A DNA stretch of 64,000 bases from Aggregatibacter sp. 2125159857 (GCF_017798005.1 NZ_CP072548.1:1116001-1180000), one strand, 5' to 3'; positions 30,142-38,673 are shown, counted from the first letter of the stretch. Notes: generated from the letters alone by a model not told the origin. A program made the numbers and translations.

Positions 30142-30828
30142 TTATTCTTGTTCATGCTGCTTTTTCAGCATTTCATCTTCATTTAATTTGAGTAATCGCG
30201 AAATGGCATTGCGGTAGGAAATCTCTAAGGATTCTCGGCTGGTGGCAATTACGCCTTGATCCACTAAAAAACCATCGTTTACGTCATACACCCAACCGTG
30301 CAAGGACAGTTTTTTCCCGCTTTTCCACGCATTTTTAATGATGGATGTTCTTCCGAGGTTATAGACTTGTTCTGCCACGTTTAGTTTTGTGAGCATATCG
30401 GCTCGGCGTTCCGGTGATAAATTACCCAGTAAATGGCTGTGTTTAAACCAAATGTCACGAATATGTAATAACCAGTTGTTAATTAATCCTAAATCTTGAT
30501 CATTCATGGCCGCATGGATCCCACCACAATTGGTATGCCCACAAATGATGATATGCTCGATATTTAAAACATCGACCGCATATTGCACAACAGATAAGCA
30601 GTTGAAATCCGTGTGAATGACTTGGTTTGCCACATTGCGGTGTACGAAGAGTTCGCCGGGTTCTAGGTTGGTTAATTTTTCTGCCGGCACGCGGCTGTCT
30701 GAACAGCCAATCCATAAATAGTGCGGTTGTTGATGTTCGGCAAGTTCTTGAAAGTAGGTGGATTTTTCCTCTTTCATTTGGGTGGCCCATTGGTAGTTGT
30801 TTGCAAAGAGTTGTTCTATTCTTTTCAT
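30142..30828 (-). CDS. can: beta-class carbonic anhydrase (type II, allosteric)
   Basis: Interconverts carbon dioxide and bicarbonate in the cytosol. The 228 residues carry the zinc ligands Cys42 and Asp44 (CSDSR), His98 and Cys101 (GHTNCGG). The bicarbonate-allosteric residues known in the Haemophilus influenzae enzyme, Trp39, Arg64 and Tyr181, are at identical positions. It therefore should be the regulated type. The gene stands alone between cls and sapA; AAGGAGAAGA-type purines lie ahead of the ATG. Confidence 0.96.
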   Translation of the reverse strand: MKRIEQLFANNYQWATQMKEEKSTYFQELAEHQQPHYLWIGCSDSRVPAEKLTNLEPGELFVHRNVANQVIHTDFNCLSVVQYAVDVLNIEHIIICGHTNCGGIHAAMNDQDLGLINNWLLHIRDIWFKHSHLLGNLSPERRADMLTKLNVAEQVYNLGRTSIIKNAWKSGKKLSLHGWVYDVNDGFLVDQGVIATSRESLEISYRNAISRLLKLNEDEMLKKQHEQE

Positions 30829-30917
30829 TCTTTTTTCTTCTCCTGTTTCTCAAAAGGCGCTTAGTATAGCGCAGATTATGCATGGTGACGGAATAAAGTG
30901 ATATTGGACGCGATGTT

Positions 30918-32375
30918 TTACAAAAGCGGGCTAAATAAGAAAAAGAGTTTTTCGACGATACGTTGATAAACGGAGCGCGTGCTCCATGTAACATAATCGA
31001 CTAATTCCGAGTTTTTAATATAACTTTCATGTAATAAAGAAATTTCGTTCGCAAATGCCGGATCTTCTACCACCATGGTGACTTCAAAATTCAGCAAGAA
31101 ACTGCGCATATCCATGTTCACGGTACCGACCAAGGCCAATCGGTTGTCGATCAACATACTTTTGGTATGCAGTAAGCCTTTGTTGAAATTATAAATCTTC
31201 ACGCCGGCAGCGAGTAAATCATCGAAGAATGTACGACTTGCCCAATGCACCATGAGGGAGTCGTTTTCTTTGGGGATAACGATAGAAACATCCACACCGC
31301 GCAACGCTGCAATGCGTAAAGCTTCCGCGATATTATGGCTTGGCACGAAATAAGGCGAAGTGATCACAATGCTTTTACGCGCAGAGAAAATTGCAATCGA
31401 CAGTGATTGCGCCATCAAATCATCAGGAAAACAAGGACCGGTGGCGAGAATTTGTACTGCATGAGAGTTGTTTTGTTCTAACGGCAAAAGCGGGCAATCA
31501 GGCACTTCCAGAGGAAGTTTAGCGGCTGTTTCAATTTCCCAGTCCCATGCGTGTAAACCGTTTAATACTGCAGATACTGGGCCGTTAATGCGCACCATAA
31601 TGTCGATCCATTCACCGACGTTGCTGTCTTTTTTGAAGAATTTCGGATCCACCATGTTCATGCTGCCGGTGTAAGAAATTTGGTTATCGATCACAATAAT
31701 TTTGCGATGCTGACGTAAATCAATACGATTAAAGAACATACGGAATAAATTGACGTGCAAGGTTTCCGTCACTTCAATGCCATTATCACGCATGACTTGA
31801 CATTCGGCGCTTTTTAAGAAAGCACGGCTACCTACTGAATCCAACAAAATATGAATAGCCACGCCACGTTGTCGAGCGTTGATTAATGCCTGTGTGACCT
31901 CATTCACCAAGCCTTGAGCAGACCAAATATAAAACACCATATTGATGGATTTTTCTGCCTGATTGATGTCATCAATGATGCTTCGCATAATGCTTTCGGG
32001 CGTATCCAAAATATGCAATTCGTTGCCCAAAATGCAAGGTATGCCAAGGCGTTGATTGGCAAGATCAAAAATCGGGCGGTAGAGCAGGTTGGTTTGCGTA
32101 TTGATCAAATTATCGCAATGAGAAAGGTGTTTGAACCAATCCATGTATTTAGGCTTGAGTTGCTCAAACATGGCAGCCCGATGTTTGCCGAGATTGATTT
32201 CACCAAAAATTAAATAGGCGATAATGCCCACCACAGGAAACACATAAATGACAATCAACCACGAGAGCATGGTCGGGACAGATTGTTTTTTTATTACTAA
32301 GCGTAAGGTGATGGTGATGGTTATCATCCAAACGAAAATGGGGATGATATAAGCGAGAATTTGTTCAATTGTCAT
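30918..32375 (-). CDS. cls: cardiolipin synthase
   Basis: Makes cardiolipin from phosphatidylglycerol at the inner membrane. The 485 residues have two N-terminal transmembrane helices (about 7-26, 36-58) and two phospholipase-D HKD motifs. The first is HRKIIVIDNQISYTGSMN near 223, the second HTKSMLIDNRLALVGTVNMD near 400. It resembles ClsA. The gene lies between can and a LysO-like exporter on the same strand. Confidence 0.94.
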   Translation of the reverse strand: MTIEQILAYIIPIFVWMITITITLRLVIKKQSVPTMLSWLIVIYVFPVVGIIAYLIFGEINLGKHRAAMFEQLKPKYMDWFKHLSHCDNLINTQTNLLYRPIFDLANQRLGIPCILGNELHILDTPESIMRSIIDDINQAEKSINMVFYIWSAQGLVNEVTQALINARQRGVAIHILLDSVGSRAFLKSAECQVMRDNGIEVTETLHVNLFRMFFNRIDLRQHRKIIVIDNQISYTGSMNMVDPKFFKKDSNVGEWIDIMVRINGPVSAVLNGLHAWDWEIETAAKLPLEVPDCPLLPLEQNNSHAVQILATGPCFPDDLMAQSLSIAIFSARKSIVITSPYFVPSHNIAEALRIAALRGVDVSIVIPKENDSLMVHWASRTFFDDLLAAGVKIYNFNKGLLHTKSMLIDNRLALVGTVNMDMRSFLLNFEVTMVVEDPAFANEISLLHESYIKNSELVDYVTWSTRSVYQRIVEKLFFLFSPLL

Positions 32376-32390
32376 AAAAAAATGAAAACC

Positions 32391-33299
32391 CTATAAAGGA
32401 ACCGAGGTAAAAAAGACCAATAAAACAGGTGGTGCAATATTGGTAATAAAGCCAAAACTAAACGCCAATGGCAACACTTCCACGCCACCGGCTTTTTGAA
32501 TGATCGGCAACGTGCAATCAATGGCGGTGGCACCGGTGTAGCCGATGGCGGTAGAGCGATAATGTTGCATAAATAACGGCACAATAAATAAACTGATCAA
32601 TTCACGGGATAAATCATTAAAAAACGCAATACTACCCCAAATTGGTCCCCATGCGTTGTTTAAGGTGACACTGGAAAGCGAATACCAGCCTAACCCTGAA
32701 GAAACCGCAAGCCCTTGCACGACAGGCACATTTAGTACTTGCGCGCCGATAATACCACCAAGGAGCGACGTGAAAACAAAAATGGCACCGGTTATCATGC
32801 CACGCCGATTAAAAAAGACAGCACGAATAGAAATACCGTTATTGCGTAATTGGATGCCGACGCAAAAAATTAACACGACTAACACATAAGTGCTGGAGCC
32901 AAACGGCAGGCTCACCCAACCTTTGCCCCATAGCCCGATAAAGAACCCAATAAGCACCACTAAGCATAATTTCAACGAATCTAACACAATCCGCCAACGA
33001 GAGGGCATTTTATCTGTTGTTTTAGCTAAAGGCTGGGGGAACAGCTTGTCATAGAGAAATAACCCAAGAAAGGTTAGCCCTTGAATAAAAACAATAAATG
33101 TTAGCGCGTAAATCCCAATTTGCGGCAGTTGTTGTGCCAAATTATCTAATTGCCCAAGGGACACGCCCATAATGAACAAGATCATATACAACAGTAGCAT
33201 GGTGATTTTGCCAAATTGTTGTAATATTTTTGTATTTTTGATTTTAAAGGCGTAACCGATAAGCATCGGCACTAAAATAATGAGCAAACTTTCCAACAT
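32391..33299 (-). CDS. lysO: LysO (YbjE)-family lysine exporter
   Basis: LysO exports L-lysine in E. coli. From the ATG at 33299 the product is 302 residues beginning MLESLLIILVPMLIGY, which lines up with E. coli LysO. An upstream frame to 33344 adds 15 unconserved residues and none of the starts has a clear ribosome site. Eight hydrophobic segments are visible. The conserved SGLGWYSLSSV and FFNDLSRELISLFIVP of the DUF340 family are present. The substrate is inferred from the family. Confidence 0.82.
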   Translation of the reverse strand: MLESLLIILVPMLIGYAFKIKNTKILQQFGKITMLLLYMILFIMGVSLGQLDNLAQQLPQIGIYALTFIVFIQGLTFLGLFLYDKLFPQPLAKTTDKMPSRWRIVLDSLKLCLVVLIGFFIGLWGKGWVSLPFGSSTYVLVVLIFCVGIQLRNNGISIRAVFFNRRGMITGAIFVFTSLLGGIIGAQVLNVPVVQGLAVSSGLGWYSLSSVTLNNAWGPIWGSIAFFNDLSRELISLFIVPLFMQHYRSTAIGYTGATAIDCTLPIIQKAGGVEVLPLAFSFGFITNIAPPVLLVFFTSVPL

Positions 33300-33432
33300 A
33301 ATTGACGACAGCATGAAACAGGCATAGTGCACAAAGTATAGCACTTTTCTGTGGCCTTACCTAATTGCAGGCGGTTTCCGCCGTTGCTTTCATGGTATAA
33401 TTCAGCGCATCATTGCTTGAGGTTTTTCTGTC

Positions 33433-34149
33433 ATGACATTTCAAATCGTATTCCAACATCCTGATTTTATTGTAATAAATAAACCTAACGGAATAAGCGT
33501 ACATAAAGATCATGCCGATGTGGGGTTAACTCAGCTTGTGGCGCAGCAATTAGGTGTGTCGCAAGTTTGGTTGGTGCATCGTTTGGATAAAGTGACGTCC
33601 GGCTTGTTGATCTTAGCATTAAATGAAAAAGCCGCAGCGACATTGTCGCGTAAATTTGCCGAACATCAGATTCAGAAAACCTATTTAGCGCTATCCACCC
33701 AAAAACCGAAGAAAAAGCAGGGCAGAATCAGCGGCGATATGCAAAAAGCCCGTCGTGGTGCGTGGAAATTGTGTCAAAGCAAAGAAAATCCTGCCATTAC
33801 CGATTTTATGTCGCACAGCTTGGCACCGAATTTGCGTTTATTCATTCTGTATCCCAAAACCGGTAAAACCCATCAGATTCGCGTTGCTATGAAAAGTTTG
33901 GGGAGTCCGATTTTAGGTGACGAATTATATGGCGGAGAGGTGGCGGACCGCACCTATTTGCACGCCTATCAATTATCATTTGACTATTTCGGAGAGGCGG
34001 TTCAAATTAGTACCAGCCCCGAATTTCAAGAGAGACAAAAGTGCGGTGAGTTTTTTCAACGTTTTTGGGCAACTATCGAAACCGTTTTTCATACCAATAA
34101 GGAAAAAACGGTTGAAAATCTGCCCGCACTTTTAAGCCATCATCACTAG
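33433..34149 (+). CDS. RluA-family pseudouridine synthase (TIGR01621-like)
   Basis: The 238 residues show the RluA-class catalytic motif HRLDKVTSGLLILA (Asp about residue 53). They also have TGKTHQIRVAMKSLGSPILGDELYG in the C-terminal half. There is no S4 RNA-binding domain. The likely substrate is a uridine of rRNA or tRNA, but the site is unknown for this subgroup. An uptake sequence is in frame near 34039. The EamA gene follows after 9 bases. Confidence 0.88.
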   Translation: MTFQIVFQHPDFIVINKPNGISVHKDHADVGLTQLVAQQLGVSQVWLVHRLDKVTSGLLILALNEKAAATLSRKFAEHQIQKTYLALSTQKPKKKQGRISGDMQKARRGAWKLCQSKENPAITDFMSHSLAPNLRLFILYPKTGKTHQIRVAMKSLGSPILGDELYGGEVADRTYLHAYQLSFDYFGEAVQISTSPEFQERQKCGEFFQRFWATIETVFHTNKEKTVENLPALLSHHH

Positions 34150-34158
34150 GACGTCTTC

Positions 34159-35022
34159 ATGTCGAAAAAACTCACTGCCACTTCATATCAAAAAGCCATT
34201 ATTTGTATGGTGTTGGCTTATATCAGCATCGCTTTAATGGGCGTTTTTGTAAAATATGCTTCCGACGAATTGCCATCCAGCGAAATTTTATTTTCCCGCT
34301 TTTTGATCGGCTTTATTTTTTTATTGCCGTTTATGATTCGTGACGGTGATTTTAAGGTCGAGCTCAGTCAATGGCCGTTTCTTGTTATGCGTAACCTGGC
34401 AGGTATTGCCAGTATGTTGCTGACATTTTACGCCATCAAATACTTACCGATTTCTATCGCCGTGTTATTGATGAATACCTCGGCGTTATTCGTCCCTTTA
34501 TTGTTGTTTGTGTTACGAACAAGAACCCCGCTAAAAGTGCTGGCGTGTAGCTTCCTTGGTTTTGCGGGCGTCTCCATTATCATGCTGACGGATTCTTCCA
34601 AGCATTTTGAACTACAATACATCGGTTATGCCTTGGGCGCGGCATTTCTCGCCGCCATGGCATTTATCAGCCTGCAAGAGCTTAACAAGCATAATTCGCC
34701 GAAAAATATCGTGTTTTACTTTCATTTATTGGGTTCTCTTTTGTTACCGTTATTTTTTGCCACACAATGGATAATGCCTTCCACACAGGGGTTTGTGTTT
34801 TTATTATTGGTAGGCGGTTTCGGACTCATATTCCAATTATTGCTGACCCGAGCTTTCAAATATGCTCCGGCCAATGTCATCACACCATTTGCTTTCACCG
34901 GCGTGATTTTCTCCAGTATTTGCGACTGGTTGTTCTGGCACAACGTGCCGACGCTTAATTTCTGGATCGGCTCATTGGTCATTATTGTTTCCGTTAGCCT
35001 ATTGGCAAAAATACGCAGATAA
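34159..35022 (+). CDS. EamA-family (DMT superfamily) transporter
   Basis: A 287-residue inner-membrane protein with about ten hydrophobic helices in two EamA repeats (about 15-140 and 150-285). Characteristic pieces are VFVKYASDELPSSEILFSRF and FKYAPANVITPFAFTGVIF. Members export amino acids or other metabolites; the substrate cannot be read from the sequence. It is adjacent to a pseudouridine synthase with only 9 bases between, probably co-transcribed. Confidence 0.85.
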   Translation: MSKKLTATSYQKAIICMVLAYISIALMGVFVKYASDELPSSEILFSRFLIGFIFLLPFMIRDGDFKVELSQWPFLVMRNLAGIASMLLTFYAIKYLPISIAVLLMNTSALFVPLLLFVLRTRTPLKVLACSFLGFAGVSIIMLTDSSKHFELQYIGYALGAAFLAAMAFISLQELNKHNSPKNIVFYFHLLGSLLLPLFFATQWIMPSTQGFVFLLLVGGFGLIFQLLLTRAFKYAPANVITPFAFTGVIFSSICDWLFWHNVPTLNFWIGSLVIIVSVSLLAKIRR

Positions 35023-35103
35023 AGCCGGGCTAAATAATTCCCCAAAATGCGTGTTGTTCCGTTACAATAGCGCGCATTTCAATTTTTATTCCACTGTTAA
35101 ATA

Positions 35104-35439
35104 ATGAGGAAACACATGGACTATCCAATTTGCCCATCTTGCAAAGGCGAAAATACGTATCACGATTCCATCCAATTTGTCTGCCCGGACTGCGGCCACG
35201 AATGGACCGGCAATGAAGCCGAGGAGCATGACGATGATCAGCTTATCGTCAAAGACAGCAATGGCAATCTCCTCGCCGACGGCGATGATGTGCTGCTCAT
35301 CAAAGACCTCAAACTCAAAGGCTCTTCCGAAGTATTAAAGAAAGGCACGAAATTTAAAAGCATCCGCCTCGCCCGTGGCGATCACAACGTGGATTGCGGC
35401 AAAATTATGCTGAAATCAGAGTTTTTGAAGAAGGCATAA
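35104..35439 (+). CDS. yjdM: zinc-ribbon domain protein YjdM (PhnA)
   Basis: The 111 residues open with a zinc ribbon C-x2-C...C-x2-C (CPSCKGE and CPDCGHEW). The SH3-like PhnA domain follows (about 45-111, with [23 protein letters not shown]). Despite the old name PhnA, a role in alkylphosphonate use is not established. AGGAAAC precedes the ATG. The base composition is more GC-rich and codon use more regular than the neighbours. Confidence 0.92.
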   Translation: MRKHMDYPICPSCKGENTYHDSIQFVCPDCGHEWTGNEAEEHDDDQLIVKDSNGNLLADGDDVLLIKDLKLKGSSEVLKKGTKFKSIRLARGDHNVDCGKIMLKSEFLKKA

Positions 35440-35665
35440 GTCAATGGTGAGCTAAGCACGACAGTGTGATGTCATCTTTTAGGTTCGCTATCCTTTGAAA
35501 GTGCGGTGAGTTTTCGTGATAAATGAAAGAATGATAGCGCTTAAATTGTCTCATGCGGATTATTAACTGATCATGAATAATGCTTTTCTAAAAGTCCTAT
35601 TTATCTTTCGAAAATACCCATTAAAATGACCACACTTTTTATTCACGATTTCAAGAGGAAAAAAT

Positions 35666-36259
35666 ATGCGCAATATTCTTGTATTAAAATCCAGTATTTT
35701 GGCAGACAATTCACAAACCAACCAATTATCCGATTATTTGGTTAGCAAGCTTGGGGATAACAATAATATTGTTGTGCGTGATTTGGCTAAAAAGCCATTA
35801 CCGCATTTCGATGCAACAGCAGCCACCGCCGTTCGTGGTCAACCAAGCACAGAAGCTGAAAATGCCTTATTAGCGTTATCTGATGAATTGGTCGCGGAAA
35901 TTCAAAAAGCGGATCTCGTGGTGATCAATGCGCCGATGTATAATTTCAACATTCCGACACAATTAAAAAGTTATTTTGATTTTATTGCCCGTCCACGTGT
36001 AACATTCCAATACACCGAAAACGGCCCACAAGGCTTATTAAAAGGTAAAAAAGCCATCGTGTTATCTGCATTTGGTGGCTTCCATCAAAATCAACCAACG
36101 GATCATGTTACGGCATACATAAAAACCATCTTAGGCTTTGTGGGCATTACTGACGTGCAATTCGTTTATTCAGAAGGCATTGGTTTAGGTGCAGATTCGA
36201 TTGCCAAAGCACAGGCACACGCCAAAGCCGAAATTGATAAAATTGTGACCGCACTTTAA
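35666..36259 (+). CDS. azoR: FMN-dependent NADH-azoreductase
   Basis: AzoR is a flavodoxin-fold quinone/azo reductase. The 197 residues contain [35 protein letters not shown] sequence around residues 92-122, the FMN-binding MYNFN and the SAFGGFH loop. AGAGGAAAAA precedes the ATG. The stop codon lies within an uptake sequence region (about 36249). It is followed by a family A hairpin and an uptake-sequence terminator. Confidence 0.93.
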   Translation: MRNILVLKSSILADNSQTNQLSDYLVSKLGDNNNIVVRDLAKKPLPHFDATAATAVRGQPSTEAENALLALSDELVAEIQKADLVVINAPMYNFNIPTQLKSYFDFIARPRVTFQYTENGPQGLLKGKKAIVLSAFGGFHQNQPTDHVTAYIKTILGFVGITDVQFVYSEGIGLGADSIAKAQAHAKAEIDKIVTAL

Positions 36260-36271
36260 TCAGTAAAAAAC

Positions 36272-36293
36272 GTAGCGTGCAACTTGTTGCACG
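36272..36293 (+). repeat. single family A REP hairpin
   Basis: GTAG (36272-36275) and CGTGCAACTTGTTGCACG (36276-36293), followed by AAATC as at 19921. It is a lone half-element downstream of azoR. Confidence 0.85.
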
Positions 36294-36310
36294 AAATCTA
36301 AAAAAGAGAG

Positions 36311-36350
36311 AAAAAATCCATCGCGCTAAGAAAAGTGCGGTGGATTTTTA
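36311..36350 (+). terminator. terminator after azoR containing an uptake sequence
   Basis: AAAAATCCA and TGGATTTTT, with CGC/GCG further in, form the stem. AAGTGCGGT (about 36333-36341) makes up part of the right arm. It ends in TTTTTA. Confidence 0.7.
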
Positions 36351-36399
36351 ATATGGATTAACTTATCAATGGCGTTCGCTTCTTAGTACGTGACCATGC

Positions 36400-36486
36400 G
36401 ATAGCGCAAGCGTCCACGCTTGTGCTGAAAATATAGATTTGAGGAAATCAAAAAGGCACAAGCGAAAGACGCTTGCACCAGCAGGG
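36400..36486. repeat. REP-like paired element, family B, copy 1
   Basis: GATA (36400-36403), then GCGCAAGCGT-CC-ACGCTTGTGC (36404-36425), an A/T-rich middle, and the facing hairpin beginning GGCACAAGCG (36455) ending AGCAGG. It lies upstream of mazEF. Confidence 0.85.
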
Positions 36487-36514
36487 GAAATCTCAATAAA
36501 GAAGATTGAAAGTG

Positions 36515-36533
36515 TGATATTAAAGTAATATCA
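36515..36533. promoter_or_regulatory. perfect palindrome upstream of mazE, candidate operator
   Basis: TGATATTA (36515-36522), spacer AAG, TAATATCA (36526-36533). It lies 28 bases before the mazE start. Toxin-antitoxin operons of this type are autoregulated through such palindromes, so it is a likely MazE/MazEF binding site. Confidence 0.6.
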
Positions 36534-36560
36534 TCATCCTTAACGATGAAGGAGGTATTT

Positions 36561-36815
36561 ATGCAATTAAGACAACAAGCTACATTAGGTGTTTGGGGAA
36601 AATGTATCGGCTTAAGATTGACGGGAAACCTTCGTACGGTTCCTCAATTTTCTGCTGGAGATACGGTGGATATAGAGATATCCCCAAATGGGTTATACAT
36701 TTCAAAATGTCAAAAAAAATTGACTGAAGCCGATTTATTAAAAGATATAACAGCTTATGATGCCCATGCAGACGAGTTAGTTGTGGCGACTTTACCGCAG
36801 GAACTGGAATATTAA
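36561..36815 (+). CDS. mazE: MazE-like antitoxin
   Basis: The start is ATG 36561, seven bases after AAGGAGG, giving 84 residues; an upstream ATG at 36546 would sit before that ribosome site. The AbrB/MazE-type N-terminal swapped-hairpin domain covers residues 1-50 (GVWGKCIGLRLTG, FSAGDTVDIEI). The acidic C-terminal tail (about 52-84) should wrap the toxin. The stop overlaps the mazF start. REP elements flank the pair on both sides. Confidence 0.85.
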   Translation: MQLRQQATLGVWGKCIGLRLTGNLRTVPQFSAGDTVDIEISPNGLYISKCQKKLTEADLLKDITAYDAHADELVVATLPQELEY

Positions 36816-37162
36816 TGATGTATGTACCAAAGAGGAATGATATTGTTTGGTTAGATTTTGAACCGACGAAAGGAAAAGAAATTGGGAAATATCGTCCAGC
36901 ACTCATTCTAAGCCATGAAATTTATAATAAATCGACAGGGCTAATTATTTGTTGTCCTATTAGTACAAGCATTCGTGGTAAAGCAACCGAGGTTCCGATT
37001 GAAGGCTTGGAAAGCCCAAGTGTCGTTGCAACAACATTAGTTCAGACATTAGATTGGCGTGAGAGACATATCAAATTTATTAAACAAGCCGAGTCACAGA
37101 TTTATGATGAAGTACTCAAACGAGTGATACTTTTATTGGGTGGCGAGCATTTATTAAAGTAA
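36815..37162 (+). CDS. mazF: MazF-like endoribonuclease toxin
   Basis: A 115-residue PemK/MazF-fold toxin that should cleave mRNA at short motifs. It has the N-terminal PKRNDIVWLDFEPTKGKEIGKYRPALIL, CCPISTSI and VVATTLVQTLDW, matching MazF strands. Start is ATG 36815 overlapping the mazE stop (TAATG), or the adjacent ATG 36818. Co-translation with the antitoxin is expected. Cleavage specificity cannot be told. Confidence 0.87.
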   Translation: MMYVPKRNDIVWLDFEPTKGKEIGKYRPALILSHEIYNKSTGLIICCPISTSIRGKATEVPIEGLESPSVVATTLVQTLDWRERHIKFIKQAESQIYDEVLKRVILLLGGEHLLK

Positions 37163-37251
37163 GAAAAGTAGGGTAATTGTGGTAAACAAACAGCAATTTG
37201 GATATAAAGTAGGGAAGTTATATCTTAAATTTAAACAATGGCAAACAATAC

Positions 37252-37336
37252 GATAGCGAAGCGTCCACGCTTGTGCCGAAAATATATATTTGTGTAAAAC
37301 AAAAAGGTACAAGCAAAGAACACTTGCGCCAGCAGG
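37252..37336. repeat. REP-like paired element, family B, copy 2
   Basis: GATAGCGAAGCGTCC, then ACGCTTGTGCC, an interior nearly identical to copy 3 (AAAATATATATTTGTGTAAA), and the far end ACTTGCGCCAGCAGG. The right hairpin is degraded. It lies 90 bases after mazF. Confidence 0.8.
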
Positions 37337-37440
37337 GGAAAAGAGAGATAAAGAGAAAGATGGACATTAATTTTCTTTGGATATTCAATAATTACATAAA
37401 ATATTTTCTCATTCCAACCGCACTTTCCCTTAAATCACCT

Positions 37441-37521
37441 CTGATTCAATCCCCCAAAATCCCCCACTTCATGTTCTAACTGGCTCATGGCAAGTAGGGC
37501 TTCTTGGGTTTGTTTGGCTTC
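37441..37521 (-). pseudogene. displaced copy of the hybG/hypC 3' end
   Basis: 81 bases match 37710-37790 with six differences. On the minus strand it encodes the last 27 residues of HybG ([20 protein letters not shown] and onwards) still in frame, but no start or body of the gene. It stops 5 bases before the GATA foot of family B copy 3. It is either half of an old tandem duplication or DNA carried with the element. Confidence 0.9.
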
Positions 37522-37526
37522 CGTAA

Positions 37527-37613
37527 GATAGCGCAAGCGTCCACGCTTGTGCTGAAAATATATATTTGTGTAAATCAAAAAGGCACAAGCGAAGGACGCC
37601 TGCGCCAGCAGGA
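37527..37613. repeat. REP-like paired element, family B, copy 3
   Basis: GATA (37527-37530), GCGCAAGCGT-CC-ACGCTTGTGC (37531-37552), middle, then GGCACAAGCG-AAGGA-CGCCTGCGCC and AGCAGG. It lies between the displaced and real hybG 3' ends, 275 bases from copy 2. Confidence 0.85.
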
Positions 37614-37647
37614 GGATCTTGCAAACAAAACACACAAAGATGAAAAC

Positions 37648-37674
37648 GAAAAGCAAGCTGAAAGCCTGCTTTTC
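37648..37674. terminator. hairpin downstream of hybG
   Basis: GAAAAGCA (37648-37655) pairs with TGCTTTTC (37667-37674), with AGC/GCC inside. It lies 30 bases past the hybG stop on the minus strand and is followed there by GTTTTCATC. It probably ends the hydrogenase operon. Confidence 0.5.
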
Positions 37675-37703
37675 TTCAAATTATTACCATTCAATATCTC
37701 ACA

Positions 37704-37979
37704 TTACTGCTGATTCAATCCCCCGAAATCACCTACTTCATGTTCTAGCTGGCTCATGGCAAGCAGGGCTTCTTGAGTTTGTTTGGCTTCTTCTTCATCA
37801 ATGATGCTCATCGCGAAACCAACATGGACGAGAACCCATTTGCCCAGCAGAGGTTTGGGATCATCGCTGCAGATAAGAGAAATATTCACCTCACGTTGCA
37901 CGCCGCAAACATCTACGGTGGCAAGTTGTAATGCGTTGTCGCCGATTTTGACAATTTGACCGGGCACACCTAAACACAT
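37704..37979 (-). CDS. hybG: hydrogenase-2 maturation chaperone, HypC/HybG family
   Basis: HybG is the HypC-type chaperone that delivers the Fe(CN)2CO group to the large subunit HybC. The 91 residues have the essential N-terminal MCLGVPGQI with catalytic Cys2. [14 protein letters not shown] and [18 protein letters not shown] of the family follow. It is the last gene of hybOABCDE-hybG. No other hyp genes are present in the window, so the remaining maturation proteins must lie elsewhere. Its 3' end is duplicated at 37441-37521. Confidence 0.92.
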   Translation of the reverse strand: MCLGVPGQIVKIGDNALQLATVDVCGVQREVNISLICSDDPKPLLGKWVLVHVGFAMSIIDEEEAKQTQEALLAMSQLEHEVGDFGGLNQQ

Positions 37980-38009
37980 AATTCATTTACTCCGATTAAA
38001 AATTTGCGC

Positions 38010-38519
38010 TTATTTTACCATTGCTTTAAATAAATTGCGGCGATCTGGATCAAACGTCGCTTGTTTGGTTGGCATGGATAAAATCATGCGTAGGCAATCC
38101 TGTGTCAGTTGGATGGCTTGTTCGTTGGTAAGATTCGGATCAAGCGGGGAATGCAAGGAGCAGCTTAAGTATTGCGGTACGGTTTCAACGCCACTGACCG
38201 TGAAAGTAAGGGCTTTGTAAGGCAGTTGAACAGTGATTTTATCCCCTAACTCTCGCGGTTCCCAGGTTTGTTGTGGGCCAGGCAGAATAACAACGCTAAT
38301 CATCCATGGGGTTAACACCGAGCCGACCCATTGTCCTTCAAATAAAACGAATTTTGGGCAGAAACATTCAATATTGTGATGAAAGAAGGGGAGATCTTGC
38401 ATTTCAGGAACAATTTTTTGCATTTCAGCAAGAAAGAGAACTGTTGGATTTTCATCAAAGCCGGTAACGGAGGTTAAAAGTGCGGTGCTATTTTCAGGAG
38501 TTTTTTCGTGTCGGTACAT
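38010..38519 (-). CDS. hybE: hydrogenase-2 assembly chaperone HybE
   Basis: HybE is a cytosolic chaperone that helps hold and proof-read HybC/HybO before Tat export. The 169 residues include the conserved LFEGQWVGSVLTPWMISVV, LPGPQQTW and QYLSCSLHSPLDP-type segments of the HupJ/HybE family. Four-residue clusters agree with E. coli HybE along its length. It lies after hybD, but a pair of family C palindromes separates the two genes by about 140 bases. An uptake sequence is at 38479. Confidence 0.9.
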   Translation of the reverse strand: MYRHEKTPENSTALLTSVTGFDENPTVLFLAEMQKIVPEMQDLPFFHHNIECFCPKFVLFEGQWVGSVLTPWMISVVILPGPQQTWEPRELGDKITVQLPYKALTFTVSGVETVPQYLSCSLHSPLDPNLTNEQAIQLTQDCLRMILSMPTKQATFDPDRRNLFKAMVK

Positions 38520-38577
38520 GGTTATTTATCAATATTAATAAGATTAAAGAATAGTAGGTGAAACCTTAAAGAAAATA

Positions 38578-38673
38578 CCCCTCTTTTGTAAAGAGGGGTT
38601 AGGGGAGATTTAGCACTTGTCTCTATTATTAATTAGGTCAAATCTCCCCCAGCCCCTCTTTTCTAAAGAGGGG
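38578..38673. repeat. inverted pair of family C palindromes between hybD and hybE
   Basis: Left unit 38578-38611 reads CCCCTCTTTTGTAAAGAGGGG, then TTAGGGGAGATT. The right unit 38639-38673 is the reverse: CAAATCTCCCCCAGCCCCTC and TTTTCTAAAGAGGGG. The right unit overlaps the hybD stop codon (TAG at 38663-38665). Confidence 0.85.

Noticed and set aside
37435..37656. A 73-codon minus-strand reading frame containing the hybG tail
   Set aside because: Its N-terminal half is made of a family B element and spacer. Only the last 27 codons match HybG, so it is a fragment, not a gene.
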